NCBI RefSeq assembly: GCF_001485475.2
Contig: NZ_DF977003.1
Span: 515,393 to 579,392 of the forward strand
Length of the DNA stretch: 64,000 nt
Direction of reading: 5' to 3'
Origin: Tepidanaerobacter syntrophicus
GTDB taxonomy: Bacteria > Bacillota > Thermosediminibacteria > Thermosediminibacterales > Tepidanaerobacteraceae
Position numbers and translations under genes: made by a program. Positions 19,156 through 28,280 of this stretch are shown here, piece after piece. The first letter of the stretch is position 1, and each line of letters opens with the position of its first letter. Under the pieces are notes generated by a model. That model was not told the DNA's origin. It ran no database searches and worked only from the letters and a program-made list of their open reading frames with translations.

Positions 19156-19176
19156 TTTACCAAATCACATCCTAAA

Positions 19177-19530
19177 TTAAAAGGCATTTTCAATATGCTC
19201 TATTTCAAATTTATTATTGTTATTAAGCATAATGTCTATGACATCAAATCTTATACCGTCAAAATAGCCGGGATTCTCTTTGAGGTAGTATAAGGCAACC
19301 TTCCTTATTTTTTGCTGTTTTACATAATTTACGGCTTCCATCCCTCTTCCGTAGTTTGTAGATTTTCGTGTCTTAACTTCTACAAAGATTATAATTCCTT
19401 TGTTTTCTGCTATAATATCTATTTCTCCATACTTACAGTTGAAATTCATTTTAAGTATTCTGTAATGTTTACATTGTAAATATTGTGCTGCATACTGTTC
19501 ACCTAAAGTTCCAAGTTTTTTTGGGTTCAT
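19177..19530 (-). CDS. yraN: UPF0102 family endonuclease-like protein YraN
   Basis: Small (117-aa) protein with a predicted restriction-endonuclease-like fold. It has GTLGEQYAAQYLQCKHYRIL, GEIDIIAENKGIIIFVEVKT and RKSTNYG; the E..D..EVK residues form the putative nuclease core. The biochemical role is not established. It starts on the last base of rnhB and precedes comM, the conserved rnhB-yraN-comM-dprA order, which suggests a link with DNA processing. Confidence 0.88.
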   Translation of the reverse strand: MNPKKLGTLGEQYAAQYLQCKHYRILKMNFNCKYGEIDIIAENKGIIIFVEVKTRKSTNYGRGMEAVNYVKQQKIRKVALYYLKENPGYFDGIRFDVIDIMLNNNNKFEIEHIENAF

Positions 19531-20165
19531 TACTTATTCTCGAGGGATTTTACTGAAAAACTCTGTCTATGAATAGGACACGGGCCATATTTTTTTAGTG
19601 CATCAATATGCTCTTTGGTGCCATAGCCTTTGTTTCTTATAAATCCATAATCGGGATAAAGCGTATCATATTCTCTCATTATTCTATCTCTATTAACTTT
19701 TGCTACAATCGAGGCTGCGGCTATACATGCGCTAAGGCTATCTCCATGAATTATGCTTTCTTGGGGTATATCTATGTCAGGTATTTCTTCAGCATCCACT
19801 AGAATATATTCTGGCCGTATAGGCAGCTTATATATAGCATTTCTCATTGCAAGCAGTGTTGCATTTAAAATGTTGTTTTTATCAATATAATCAGGCTCTA
19901 CTATGTCAAAAGAATATGCAAGAGCTTTTTTACAGATATCTTCATAAACCCTTTCTCTCTTCTTTTCGCTTATTTTTTTAGAGTCTTTCAAATCAATTAT
20001 TTCTGTGTCAATAGCTAAAATAACGGCTCCGGCCACTACCGGACCTGCCAGTGGTCCGCGACCCGCCTCGTCTACTCCCGCAATCAGCATATAGCCCTTC
20101 TTGCTAAGACTTCTTTCCTTTTCATAAAGTTTTGATATTCGAATCCTTTCTTTCTCAAGATCCAT
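19530..20165 (-). CDS. rnhB: Ribonuclease HII
   Basis: Removes ribonucleotides and RNA-DNA hybrids. The 211-aa protein has GVDEAGRGPLAGPVVAGAVI (catalytic Asp-Glu), YILVDAEEI, and HGDSLSACIAAASIVAKVNR, with the remaining acidic residues. A start at ATG 20165 lies eight bases after AGAGG. A GTG three codons upstream is inside the ribosome-binding site. Lies between rbgA and yraN. Confidence 0.95.
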   Translation of the reverse strand: MDLEKERIRISKLYEKERSLSKKGYMLIAGVDEAGRGPLAGPVVAGAVILAIDTEIIDLKDSKKISEKKRERVYEDICKKALAYSFDIVEPDYIDKNNILNATLLAMRNAIYKLPIRPEYILVDAEEIPDIDIPQESIIHGDSLSACIAAASIVAKVNRDRIMREYDTLYPDYGFIRNKGYGTKEHIDALKKYGPCPIHRQSFSVKSLENK

Positions 20166-20202
20166 CTGTATCACCTCTTTAAAAATCCTTAGCCGTATTT
20201 AT

Positions 20203-21039
20203 TCAATCTTTTTTATCTGGCATTTCATCAGGTCTCTCTAAAGATATGCGACCGAGTTTCCCCTCTTGAAATTCTTTTATAACAGTCTTTGCAGTTCTTT
20301 CTATATCAACAGAACCGCCGTTTGTCAAAAAACCTCGAGCTTTTCCTATGCTTTCTAACACTTTTGAAGAATTGAAGTCAAGGTTGACGCCATATCTTTT
20401 CTCAATATTTGTAGGATAATTTTTTAATAAATATTCAATTAAAGTTTTTGCAAGCTCCTCAAAATCTAAGATATCAGGATTAATCGTTCCCAATATCGCA
20501 AGCTTTGCAGCTATAAATCTGTCTTCATACTTTGGCTGCAGGATCCCCGGAGTATCAAGTAGTTCTAAATCATCGCTCGCTTTTATCCATGCAATATTTT
20601 TTGTTATACCGGGAAAGTCTCCTGTTTTTGCAGTCTTTCTGCCCTTTATCTGATTAATGAATGTAGATTTTCCTACATTCGGAGCACCTACCACCACGCA
20701 CCTTAAAGGAGCGATGCGAGATTTATTTTTGGGTTTAGATAGAAGGCCATAAAGTTTATTTAATTCCGATTTTTTTAAAGCGTTTATAGCAATTGCCATA
20801 ATACTACCAGAGTTAAAATATTCAAGCCACATTTGAGTTATCTTCAGATCGGCAAGGTCTGCTTTGTTAAGGACTATTATGATATTTTTGCCGGAGGCGA
20901 GTTTTTCTATGTTTTTTATCCTTGTAGAAACAGGCGCCCGAGCATCAACAATTTCTATGATGCCGTCTGCCAGCTTTAAATAATTTTTGATTGACTTTTT
21001 TGCCTTTTCCATATGGCCCGGGTACCATTGAATATCCAA
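20203..21039 (-). CDS. rbgA: Ribosome biogenesis GTPase RbgA (YlqF)
   Basis: RbgA is a late 50S assembly factor. The 278-aa protein is a circularly permuted GTPase: G4 NKAD (residues 58-61) comes before G1 GAPNVGKST (118-126) and G3 DTPG (162-165). It begins IQWYPGHMEKAKKSIKNYLK, the family's N-terminal signature. I choose the TTG at 21039, eight bases after AGAGG. A GTG at 21048 lies within that ribosome-binding site and would add VRV. It follows rplS by 36 bp, the common trmD-rplS-rbgA-rnhB order. Confidence 0.94.
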   Translation of the reverse strand: MDIQWYPGHMEKAKKSIKNYLKLADGIIEIVDARAPVSTRIKNIEKLASGKNIIIVLNKADLADLKITQMWLEYFNSGSIMAIAINALKKSELNKLYGLLSKPKNKSRIAPLRCVVVGAPNVGKSTFINQIKGRKTAKTGDFPGITKNIAWIKASDDLELLDTPGILQPKYEDRFIAAKLAILGTINPDILDFEELAKTLIEYLLKNYPTNIEKRYGVNLDFNSSKVLESIGKARGFLTNGGSVDIERTAKTVIKEFQEGKLGRISLERPDEMPDKKD

Positions 21040-21075
21040 AACTCTCACCTCTTTGAAAAGTTAAAGGGACTGCTA

Positions 21076-21417
21076 TCAGTCCCTTTCTTTTATTCTTGCA
21101 GCCTTACCCCTTAATTTACGCATGTAATAAAGCTTTGCCCGACGCACTTTACCTTTTTTAACAACTTCAATTTTGTCAATTCGTGGCGAGTTCAAAGGAA
21201 AGACTCTTTCAACGCCTACACCATATGAAATCTTACGAACTGTAAAAGTCTCTCTTAAGCCGCCGCCTTTTCTTGCAATTACAATGCCTTCAAAAACCTG
21301 AATTCTTTCGCGGCCGCCTTCTACAACTTTTGTATAAACTTTAACGGTATCGCCCGGTCTAAAATCAGGGATATCGGTTCTTACTTGTTCTTGTTCAACT
21401 GAAGTAACTAAATCCAT
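21076..21417 (-). CDS. rplS: 50S ribosomal protein L19
   Basis: Structural protein at the 30S-50S interface. The 113-aa protein has [20 protein letters not shown], then [15 protein letters not shown], and [20 protein letters not shown], with the basic end [19 protein letters not shown] 21417 with a good AAGGAGGGGAG site. Standard position after trmD. Confidence 0.97.
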   Translation of the reverse strand: MDLVTSVEQEQVRTDIPDFRPGDTVKVYTKVVEGGRERIQVFEGIVIARKGGGLRETFTVRKISYGVGVERVFPLNSPRIDKIEVVKKGKVRRAKLYYMRKLRGKAARIKERD

Positions 21418-21513
21418 TTTTCTCCCCTCCTTTTTGCTTTTATAATCAGTAGAAAAACTTGTCTTTGAAACAGGACAAGCTGTTGCAGCATACCGGATAA
21501 ACTTACATAAGTT
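21418..21513 (-). promoter_or_regulatory. Possible rplS leader structure
   Basis: The 96-bp gap between trmD and rplS holds two inverted repeats on the minus strand. The first is AAACTTATGTAAGTTT; the second has arms CTTGTC and GACAAG around CTGTTTCAAA. Then comes the rplS ribosome-binding site. A conserved L19 leader is known at this place in many Firmicutes. I cannot match the consensus by eye, so the call rests on position and structure. Confidence 0.3.
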
Positions 21514-22233
21514 TTACTCAAGCAGTTTCCTATCTTCTTCAGTCAGCTCTATCTTCTCAAAAAGATCCGGCCTTTTTTCTTTGGTTCTTATTAGAGCTGC
21601 TTTTCGCCTATAGATTTCAATTTTTTTATGATCGCCCGATAAAAGGACATCAGGGACCTTTAATCCTCTGTAAATCTCGGGTCGCGTATATTGGGGGTAT
21701 TCTAAGAGATTGTTGCAAAAAGATTCATTAACCGGAGAATCACTGCTTCCTAAGACACCGGGAACAAGCCTTATAACAGAATCTGTTACTGCAAGGGCAG
21801 GAATTTCTCCGCCTGTCAAAATAAAATCTCCCAGAGATATCTCATCTGTTATTATAGTCTTAACTCGTTCGTCTATGCCTTCATAATGTCCGCAAATAAA
21901 GACTAAATTCTGTTCGCAAGACAACTCCTGAGCTATGGCTTGGTTAAAAATTTTGCCTTGAGGGGACAATAAAATTATTCGCCTGTTTGTAGACTCAATC
22001 TTCTTTTCCACATATTCCACCGATTCAAAAATCGGTTCCGGTTTCATAACCATCCCACAGCCTCCGCCATAAGGATAGTCGTCAACCTTTTTATGTTTAT
22101 CATGGGAAAAATCTCGTATGTTTATAAGTTCAATTTTGACTAAGTTTCGATCGATGGCTCGCTTTATTATGCTCACGCTAAAGGGGCTCTCAAAAAACTC
22201 GGGAAACAATGTAAGTATATAAATGTTAAGCAC
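21514..22233 (-). CDS. trmD: tRNA (guanine-N1-)-methyltransferase TrmD
   Basis: Methylates G37 at N1 in tRNAs read by CNN codons, preventing +1 frameshifting. The 239-aa protein starts LNIYILTLFPEFFESPFSVS. It carries YPYGGGCGMVMKPEPIFESV (here preceded by DD), LVFICGHYEGIDERV, and the SPOUT knot with GDFILTGGEIPALAVTDSVI. Translation starts at GTG 22233; the rimM stop and this start share one base (TAGTG), a tight coupling. Confidence 0.96.
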   Translation of the reverse strand: MLNIYILTLFPEFFESPFSVSIIKRAIDRNLVKIELINIRDFSHDKHKKVDDYPYGGGCGMVMKPEPIFESVEYVEKKIESTNRRIILLSPQGKIFNQAIAQELSCEQNLVFICGHYEGIDERVKTIITDEISLGDFILTGGEIPALAVTDSVIRLVPGVLGSSDSPVNESFCNNLLEYPQYTRPEIYRGLKVPDVLLSGDHKKIEIYRRKAALIRTKEKRPDLFEKIELTEEDRKLLE

Positions 22234-22751
22234 TAGAACATCCCCTCCAGCGGTTCAATCGCTATTATGCCATTTTCAAAATCTATCTTCTTTACTACTT
22301 GTCTAATCGCCGGAATGAGGATTTCTGATTTAGCATCTGTTTCTATGATGTATACATCATTTGCGCCTGTTTGAAGAACATCTTTGACTGTTCCGATATA
22401 TGTTCCGGAAGTTTCATCAAAGACCCTAAGACCCACTATATCACATATAAAGTAGCGGCCTTCGGGCAATTTTACTGCATCTTCTCTCCTGACGGCAATA
22501 TAGCATCCCCTCAAATCATCTGCCTTGTCTTTTGAATCTACCCCATTAAATTTAATAATCGGAAAATAGCCTTTTAACAGTGTAATCGATTCTATCTTAC
22601 AACAAACAAATTCCCCTTTTAGGTTAATAAAAACCTTTTCCAATTTCTTGAATCTTTCAGGAAAATCCGTTAAAGGTTCAACTTTGACTTGTCCTTTAAC
22701 ACCCCAAGAAGATATTATTCGGCCTATGGTTATATAATATTTTTCGTTCAA
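22233..22751 (-). CDS. rimM: 16S rRNA processing protein RimM
   Basis: Helps mature the 30S head and binds S19. The 172-aa protein has the N-terminal RimM barrel with TIGRIISSWGVKGQVKVEPL and TDFPERF, and the C-terminal PRC-barrel with RYFICDIVGLRVFDE and IGTVKDVLQTGANDVYII. Normal length. Lies between khpA and trmD. Confidence 0.93.
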   Translation of the reverse strand: MNEKYYITIGRIISSWGVKGQVKVEPLTDFPERFKKLEKVFINLKGEFVCCKIESITLLKGYFPIIKFNGVDSKDKADDLRGCYIAVRREDAVKLPEGRYFICDIVGLRVFDETSGTYIGTVKDVLQTGANDVYIIETDAKSEILIPAIRQVVKKIDFENGIIAIEPLEGMF

Positions 22752-22787
22752 ATTCCTTCTCCCCAGGCTTACTTCTCGGATGATTTT

Positions 22788-23015
22788 TTATATAATCTCC
22801 ACAACAACTCTTTTGCCTTCCTTTGCCGCTGCAGCTTTTACAACGGTCCTGATAGCTTTGGCAATTCTGCCTTGTTTGCCAATCACCTTTCCCATGTCTT
22901 CAGGGTCAACCTTAAGCTCTAGTATAACAGACTGTTCTCCTTCGATTTGGTTTACGACAACATTTTCAGGATGATCTACCAATGCTTTTGCGATATACTC
23001 AACTAATTCTGTCAC
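22788..23015 (-). CDS. khpA: KH-domain RNA-binding protein KhpA (YlqC)
   Basis: A 75-aa single KH domain with the nucleic-acid-binding GxxG loop in [20 protein letters not shown]. In Gram-positive bacteria KhpA works with KhpB/Jag in RNA binding and cell-size control. It starts [20 protein letters not shown] and lies between rpsP and rimM, the conserved place. The ylqD gene often found after it is absent. Confidence 0.92.
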   Translation of the reverse strand: MTELVEYIAKALVDHPENVVVNQIEGEQSVILELKVDPEDMGKVIGKQGRIAKAIRTVVKAAAAKEGKRVVVEII

Positions 23016-23054
23016 TTGATATTTCCCCCTTTAGATTAACTAAGTTATTATTGC

Positions 23055-23348
23055 TTACAACGACTCAGCTTCACCTTCGCTATTTTGTTTTGCAGCTTTC
23101 TTGTCAGGCAAAATCCCGGCATTTTTAAATAAATACTTTACTGTGTCAGTTGGGATAGCTCCATTTTTAAGCCATTCAACAGCTCGCTCTTCATTTAATT
23201 TTATTTTGATAGGATCTGCCAAAGGATCATAGTAGCCAATCTCTTCTATAAACCTGCCATCTCTTGGCATACGGCTATCGGCAACCACAACTCTGTAGAA
23301 AGGTTTTTTCTTGGCGCCCATGCGCTTTAGTCTTATTTTTACTGCCAT
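23055..23348 (-). CDS. rpsP: 30S ribosomal protein S16
   Basis: Early 30S assembly protein. The 97-aa product starts [20 protein letters not shown] and has [23 protein letters not shown] 23348 is preceded by a perfect AAAGGAGGTGA. The frame is open upstream into ffh, but that part is not coding for S16. The tail is slightly extended and acidic ([10 protein letters not shown]). 13 bp downstream of ffh. Confidence 0.96.
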   Translation of the reverse strand: MAVKIRLKRMGAKKKPFYRVVVADSRMPRDGRFIEEIGYYDPLADPIKIKLNEERAVEWLKNGAIPTDTVKYLFKNAGILPDKKAAKQNSEGEAESL

Positions 23349-23361
23349 TGTCTCACCTCCT

Positions 23362-24699
23362 TTAAAAGTTAAAAAATGGTAATTTTTGACGAGACTTTTT
23401 GCCGCTTTTTTCAATTCGCGTAAATTGTTTTATCATTTTTTTAGTTTGCTCATACTGCTTTAGTAGCCTATTTACATCTTGAATGGCAGTTCCACTGCCG
23501 GCTGCTATTCGTCTGCGCCTGCTGCCATTTATTATTGACGGGTCGCTGCGCTCAGAAGGTGTCATAGAGCTAATGATGGCCTCTATTCGAACCAGTTCTT
23601 TATCATCTACTTCTACACCTTTTAGTTTTTGCTGAGAAAAACCGGGTATCATATCGAGTATTTGGCTCAAAGAACCCATTTTTTTAACTTGAGATAGCTG
23701 TTCCATAAAATCGTTAAGATCAAAATTCTGGGTCTTTAACTTTTCTTCCAATTCTTGAGCTTTTTTAAGGTCAAAATCTGCCGTGGCCTTTTCTATCAGC
23801 GATAGAACATCACCCATTCCCAAGATTCGAGACGCCATTCTCTCAGGGTAAAAGCTTTCTAAGTCGTCAAGCTTTTCTCCCATTCCTACAAATTTTATAG
23901 GGCATCCTGTAACAGCTTTTGCAGAAAGAGCAGCACCGCCTCTGGTATCGCCATCGAGTTTTGTAAGTATTAAGCCTGTTAAGCTTAATTTTTTGTTAAA
24001 TTCTTCTGCTACATTAACTGCATCCTGGCCTGTCATACTGTCTACCACAAGCAAAATCTCCGATGGATTTACCGCATTTTTTATGTTTATAAGTTCATCC
24101 ATTAATTCATCATCTATGTGCAGGCGCCCTGCTGTATCTATTATTACGACATTATGGTTATTTTTTCTTGCATATTCTATTGCCGCTTTAGATATGTCCA
24201 CTGGATTTTGCTGCCCCATTGAAAAAACGGGCAGGCCTACTTTATCTCCAATTACCTGAAGTTGCTTTATAGCAGCTGGGCGGTAGACGTCTGCTGCAAC
24301 CAGTAGAGGTTTTTTACCATCTTTTGCAAAAAATTTGCCCAGTTTACCTGCTGTAGTGGTCTTGCCTGATCCCTGCAGACCAACCATCATTATAACGGTT
24401 ATGTCTTTAGAAAAATCGATTTTACTTTGAGCAGGTCCCATCAAGGCAACAAGTTCTTCGTTGACAATTTTTATAACTTGTTGAGCGGGAGTCAAGCTCT
24501 CCATGACTTCTTGTCCTATAGCACGTTCGGTGATTCTGGCAACCAATTCCTTTACAACTTTAAAATTTACGTCCGCCTCCAGCAAAGCCAGGCGAACTTC
24601 CTTCATTGCTTGTTTTACATCAGCTTCTGATAATTTGCCCTTACCGCGAAGCTTTTTGAAAATATCATTTAATTTTTGAGTAAGGGACTCAAAGGCCAA
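23362..24699 (-). CDS. ffh: Signal recognition particle protein Ffh
   Basis: SRP54 homologue that binds 4.5S/scRNA and nascent membrane proteins. The 445-aa protein has the N-domain ([20 protein letters not shown]) and G-domain motifs GLQGSGKTT (107-115), DTAGRLH and [14 protein letters not shown]. The Met-rich M-domain contains [14 protein letters not shown] and [15 protein letters not shown]. Translation starts at TTG 24699, 2 bp after the ylxM stop. Works with FtsY encoded about 9 kb upstream. Confidence 0.97.
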   Translation of the reverse strand: MAFESLTQKLNDIFKKLRGKGKLSEADVKQAMKEVRLALLEADVNFKVVKELVARITERAIGQEVMESLTPAQQVIKIVNEELVALMGPAQSKIDFSKDITVIMMVGLQGSGKTTTAGKLGKFFAKDGKKPLLVAADVYRPAAIKQLQVIGDKVGLPVFSMGQQNPVDISKAAIEYARKNNHNVVIIDTAGRLHIDDELMDELINIKNAVNPSEILLVVDSMTGQDAVNVAEEFNKKLSLTGLILTKLDGDTRGGAALSAKAVTGCPIKFVGMGEKLDDLESFYPERMASRILGMGDVLSLIEKATADFDLKKAQELEEKLKTQNFDLNDFMEQLSQVKKMGSLSQILDMIPGFSQQKLKGVEVDDKELVRIEAIISSMTPSERSDPSIINGSRRRRIAAGSGTAIQDVNRLLKQYEQTKKMIKQFTRIEKSGKKSRQKLPFFNF

Positions 24700-24701
24700 A
24701 C

Positions 24702-25061
24702 TTATTCACCGCCTTCTTGCAATAATGAATATACGCAATCACAAATGTCTTCGTATTTTTCTTTAAAGGCACTATCCACACCGGGTTCTATTTCCTTAAG
24801 AACTTCTAGTATGTGTTTGATCTCTTTTTCTTGTTTTAGGTATCTTTTTACCATTCCCAAATTTTCTTCGAAATTAATCAGCATTTCCTGGCTTCTACGC
24901 AGAGCATCATAAACACCTTGGCGTGTTATGCCTGTAATTTCTGCTATTTCGCCAAGAGACAAGTCGTTAAAGTAATGCATTTTGAAAACATTTCTTTGAT
25001 TTTCTGTTAGAAGACTGCCATAGCAGTCAAACAAAAGATTAAGTTTTGTAATATTATCCAT
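24702..25061 (-). CDS. ylxM: YlxM/p13-like HTH protein, putative SRP component
   Basis: A 119-aa protein with a sigma-70 region 4-like helix-turn-helix (LSLGEIAEITGITRQGVYDA, residues about 37-56) preceded by LLTENQRNVFKMHYFND. YlxM proteins are always next to ffh and have been tied to SRP activity. ATG 25061 follows CAGGTGA. That ribosome-binding site is one arm of a perfect 11-bp inverted repeat (see 25068-25097), which suggests control. Gene order ftsY-ylxM-ffh is broken here by an 8-kb block. Confidence 0.88.
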   Translation of the reverse strand: MDNITKLNLLFDCYGSLLTENQRNVFKMHYFNDLSLGEIAEITGITRQGVYDALRRSQEMLINFEENLGMVKRYLKQEKEIKHILEVLKEIEPGVDSAFKEKYEDICDCVYSLLQEGGE

Positions 25062-25067
25062 GAAAAT

Positions 25068-25097
25068 CACCTGTAAAGCAAAATAACTTTACAGGTG
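25068..25097. promoter_or_regulatory. Perfect 11-bp inverted repeat over the ylxM ribosome-binding site
   Basis: CACCTGTAAAG (25068-25078) and CTTTACAGGTG (25087-25097) are exact inverted copies around an 8-nt loop. On the minus strand the second arm contains AGGTG, the ylxM Shine-Dalgarno, six bases before the ATG. Folding in mRNA would block initiation. It could also be a protein operator, or a weak terminator for the gene upstream (followed only by ATTTTC). Confidence 0.65.
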
Positions 25098-25146
25098 TTA
25101 TTTTACATAAATATCGGGTGTAAGTCAACTCTTTTTTGTATTAAAA

Positions 25147-26145
25147 TTATTTGTCAATTTTTATCCCGTCTTGAAGAATGTTTAAAAGGAGTTTTGCGCC
25201 ATTTTCCATATCTGAAATATCTACCATCTCACTGTCAGAATGAATATATCTGCATGGTATCGAAAGACATCCTGTAGGAACACCGCTTTTGCTCAATGCT
25301 ATTGCTCCGGAATCTGTTCCTCCGGCTTTAAGAACTTCCATTTGATAAGGTATATTATATTTTTCGGCTTTTTCTTTCATTAAATTCTTGATTGCCGGGT
25401 GTACCATTACTGACTGATCAAATACTTTAACAGCCGGGCCGGCGCCAAGTTTTACGGCCATTGGCAAAGATTTTGGGGTATCTCCTGTATCCGTTACATC
25501 AACTGCTATAGCTGCATATGGTTCAATGGCATATGCAGCAGTAGTTGCGCCTCGAAGGCCTAATTCTTCTTGAACAGTAAAAACAAAATATACTTCATGA
25601 GGACAGGTCTGAATGTTTTTTAAGGTTTCAATAAGCAGCGCACACGATGCTCTGTTATCCATGGCGCAAGAAGTACATCGTGTACCATTTTCAGCAAAAG
25701 GTGTGTAATAAACCGCTGCATCTCCAATATTTACTCTTGAAAGAGCATCATCTTTGTCCTTTGCTCCTATATCTATATAAAGATTGTTTAAAGTTATGTC
25801 TTTTATTTCTTTAATTTCGCTTTCGTAGCTTACGACACCTACTGTACCGTTTTTAAAAATCACTTTCCTGTTAATAAGATCTGTTACGCTAAAACCACCT
25901 GCCGGAGCAAATCTTAAAAAGCCATTTTCGTCAACAAATGTAACCACAAGACCAATTTGATCCATATGGGCAGCCAGCATTATTTTGGAACCTGTTCCTT
26001 TTTTTACAGCTATTAAATTTCCCATAACATCAGTTCTGATTTCATCTGCAAAACCTTCTATTTCATTTATTATACTTTCTCTTATAAGTTCTTCATTGCC
26101 TGACGGGCCGAATACAGATACAAGTTTTTTTAAAAGCTCCTTCAT
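25147..26145 (-). CDS. M42 family metallo-aminopeptidase (third of tandem trio)
   Basis: Peptidase of the tetrahedral TET/FrvX/glutamyl-aminopeptidase family: cytosolic enzymes that trim short peptides using two metal ions. The 332-aa protein has AAHMDQIGLVVTFVDENG (His ligand), CAMDNRASCALLIETL (bridging Asp), the catalytic pair in TVQEELGLRGATTA, AIAVDVTDTGD, and the last His in IPCRYIHSDSEMVDISDME. It starts directly after the stop of the preceding paralogue (0 bp gap). The substrate cannot be told from sequence. Confidence 0.9.
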   Translation of the reverse strand: MKELLKKLVSVFGPSGNEELIRESIINEIEGFADEIRTDVMGNLIAVKKGTGSKIMLAAHMDQIGLVVTFVDENGFLRFAPAGGFSVTDLINRKVIFKNGTVGVVSYESEIKEIKDITLNNLYIDIGAKDKDDALSRVNIGDAAVYYTPFAENGTRCTSCAMDNRASCALLIETLKNIQTCPHEVYFVFTVQEELGLRGATTAAYAIEPYAAIAVDVTDTGDTPKSLPMAVKLGAGPAVKVFDQSVMVHPAIKNLMKEKAEKYNIPYQMEVLKAGGTDSGAIALSKSGVPTGCLSIPCRYIHSDSEMVDISDMENGAKLLLNILQDGIKIDK

Positions 26146-27159
26146 TTAAAGCACACCCTTTCTTAAAAATTCTTTAATTAACTTTATGGTATTTTCATAA
26201 TCCTTTATGTCCATCATAGATACCGGAGAATGTATATATCTTACAGGAACCGACACTACGCCCGTTCGAACACCTTCATGTGCAAGTTGAATTATGCCTG
26301 CATCATTGCCGCCTGTCATGGTTCTTTTTATTTGATAAGGAATATTGCAAGATTCAGCTGTGTCTATTAAGGCAGAGACTATCTCTTTTGAAGAATATGA
26401 GCTTCTGTCGATTATCGAAATAGCCGGCCCAATTCCCATAACTGTGGAATACATATGTTCATCTGCTCCAGGCACGTCAGAGCATGTAGTCCCTTCTATC
26501 GCTATACCTATATCGGGATTTATTTTATAAGATGCTGTCATCGCACCTCGAAGGCCTACTTCTTCTTGAACCGCAAAACATGCGTAAATATCGTCAGGAT
26601 AACTTTCTTTTAGTGTTTCTATAAGAACACCGCAGCCGGCTCTGTCGTCTAATGCTTTAGCCTTTATCTTACCATTTCCTATCTCCTCAAATTCTGTGGT
26701 AAACGCTGCATAATCCCCTAATTTTACAAGCTTTTCAGCTTCTTCTTTTGACGAGGCTCCGATGTCTATATACATATTTTCCTGCTTTATTACATTTTCT
26801 CTTTCGCTTTTTTCTTGCAAATGTATAGCCTTTACGCCGATTACTCCAAACACCTTTCCGCCTATAAGCACTCTTTTTGAAAGTAGAACTCGTTGGTCTA
26901 TTCCTATAGTGCCAAACTTCAACATACCATTATCGCAGATATATGTAATAATAAGGCCTACCTCATCCATATGGGCATCAAGCATTATCTTCTTTGGATG
27001 CTCTTTTGTTCCTTTTTTAAAAGCTATCAGATTACCCATGCTGTCTATATGAATGTTATCAACGTATGGGGTGATTTCTTCCTTTATAAGTTCCCTGATT
27101 TTGTTTTCGTTTCCCGAAACACCATCTGTTTCAGTGAGACGCTTTAATAGCTCAACCAT
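26146..27159 (-). CDS. M42 family metallo-aminopeptidase (second of tandem trio)
   Basis: A 337-aa paralogue of its two neighbours. Ligand motifs are LDAHMDEVGLIITYICDNG, KALDDRAGCGVLIETL, catalytic AVQEEVGLRGAMTASY, and VRYIHSPVSMMDIKDYE. The metal ligand found as Asp in the other two (AVDVT / AIDVT) is Glu here (IAIEGTTCSDVPGADE), a variation seen in the family that may change specificity. ATG 27159 with GGAGGAG upstream; it overlaps the first paralogue by 16 bp. Confidence 0.9.
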   Translation of the reverse strand: MVELLKRLTETDGVSGNENKIRELIKEEITPYVDNIHIDSMGNLIAFKKGTKEHPKKIMLDAHMDEVGLIITYICDNGMLKFGTIGIDQRVLLSKRVLIGGKVFGVIGVKAIHLQEKSERENVIKQENMYIDIGASSKEEAEKLVKLGDYAAFTTEFEEIGNGKIKAKALDDRAGCGVLIETLKESYPDDIYACFAVQEEVGLRGAMTASYKINPDIGIAIEGTTCSDVPGADEHMYSTVMGIGPAISIIDRSSYSSKEIVSALIDTAESCNIPYQIKRTMTGGNDAGIIQLAHEGVRTGVVSVPVRYIHSPVSMMDIKDYENTIKLIKEFLRKGVL

Positions 27160-28184
27160 TCTTTCTCCTCCTTTAGCGAAGCTATGAAAAGAGCTATGAG
27201 CCTTGCTGCCTTCTTTACATCATCTATATTTAAGGTTTCAACGGTTGTATGCATATATCTAAGCGGAATGGAAACAAGCACACAAGGCACGCCATCTTTA
27301 GATACCTGCATCACCCATGCATCAGTGCCGCTGCGCCCGGGTATGACATCGCTTTGATAGTCTATGCCATACTCTTTTGCTGTATCTATGAGTTTTTGTG
27401 TAAGTATAGGATGCATATTAGGGCCTATTCCTATAGCCGGTCCTTTGCCTATCACACAAGTTCTTTCTTTCGGCGCATCCGGAGTTTCTCCATGAGTTAC
27501 ATCTATTGCTATGCCAACATCCGGCGAAATTTTAAAAGTGCTTATTTTTGCTCCATGGCTTCCCAGCTCTTCCTGACTAGTTGCTACAAAATAAACCTCT
27601 CCGGTATAATTTAACTTGTCAAGCTCTTTCATAGCCTCAATCATAACAGCTACGCCGGCTCTGTCGTCTAAAGATTTGCCGCTTATCATCTTATCATTCA
27701 TTTTTATAAGGGGGCTTTTAAAAGTTATTGGATCTCCTATGCTAATAAGTTGAATTAACTCATCTTTACTCATGCCGGTATCAATTGCCATATCTTTAAT
27801 ATCTATAGCCTTGTCTGATTCTCCCGGTTTTTGCAGATGCGGTGGTTTTGCCCCTATTATACCTAAAACCTCTTTACTGCCGTGTATTCTAACTTCCTGG
27901 CCGGGCAGTATTCTTTGATCTATTCCTATGCCGGTAAATTTTACAAAACCCTTATCGTCTATATCTGTTACCATCATCCCAACTTCGTCTAAGTGAGCCG
28001 CTAACATAACCTTCGGGCCACCAATTTTCTTGGATTTTTTGCCTATAACATTGTAAAAAGTATCTACCTCAACATCATCGCAAAGCTCTTTAAATATGTC
28101 GGCAGTTATGCTTGCAACATTTTTTTCATAACCTGATATTCCTGCAAGATTATTTACTTTAGATAAAAACTCCAGCGTATCCAT
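27144..28184 (-). CDS. M42 family metallo-aminopeptidase (first of tandem trio)
   Basis: A 346-aa member with LAAHLDEVGMMVTDIDDKG, SGKSLDDRAGVAVMIEAM, catalytic VATSQEELGSHGAKIS, AIDVTHGETPDAP, and LRYMHTTVETLNIDDVKKA. ATG 28184 lies eight bases after GGAG; a GTG three codons upstream is inside that site. It is the first gene of a three-gene operon preceded by a TGATATAAT extended -10 element. In some species different M42 paralogues form mixed TET complexes; the tandem arrangement makes that possible here, but this is inference. Confidence 0.9.
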   Translation of the reverse strand: MDTLEFLSKVNNLAGISGYEKNVASITADIFKELCDDVEVDTFYNVIGKKSKKIGGPKVMLAAHLDEVGMMVTDIDDKGFVKFTGIGIDQRILPGQEVRIHGSKEVLGIIGAKPPHLQKPGESDKAIDIKDMAIDTGMSKDELIQLISIGDPITFKSPLIKMNDKMISGKSLDDRAGVAVMIEAMKELDKLNYTGEVYFVATSQEELGSHGAKISTFKISPDVGIAIDVTHGETPDAPKERTCVIGKGPAIGIGPNMHPILTQKLIDTAKEYGIDYQSDVIPGRSGTDAWVMQVSKDGVPCVLVSIPLRYMHTTVETLNIDDVKKAARLIALFIASLKEEKEWLSY

Positions 28185-28215
28185 CCGATACACTCCTTTC
28201 CTAGGTGCTTTCTCT

Positions 28216-28224
28216 ATTATATCA
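28216..28224 (-). promoter_or_regulatory. Extended -10 promoter element for the M42 operon
   Basis: Minus strand TGATATAAT, about 32 bp upstream of the first M42 start and just downstream of the exporter operon's terminator. No good -35 hexamer is present at the right distance, as is usual for TGn-type promoters. Confidence 0.45.
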
Positions 28225-28244
28225 TAATAAGAATATCAAAAATG

Positions 28245-28280
28245 AAAAAATTCAGCAGGAATAACTTCCCGCTGAATTTT
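28245..28280 (-). terminator. Rho-independent terminator after the ABC exporter operon
   Basis: Minus-strand stem AAAATTCAGCGGGA / TCCTGCTGAATTTTTT (one G-T pair) with a 6-nt loop and a run of T. The stop codon of the last exporter gene (28281-28279) lies at the stem's base. Confidence 0.8.
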
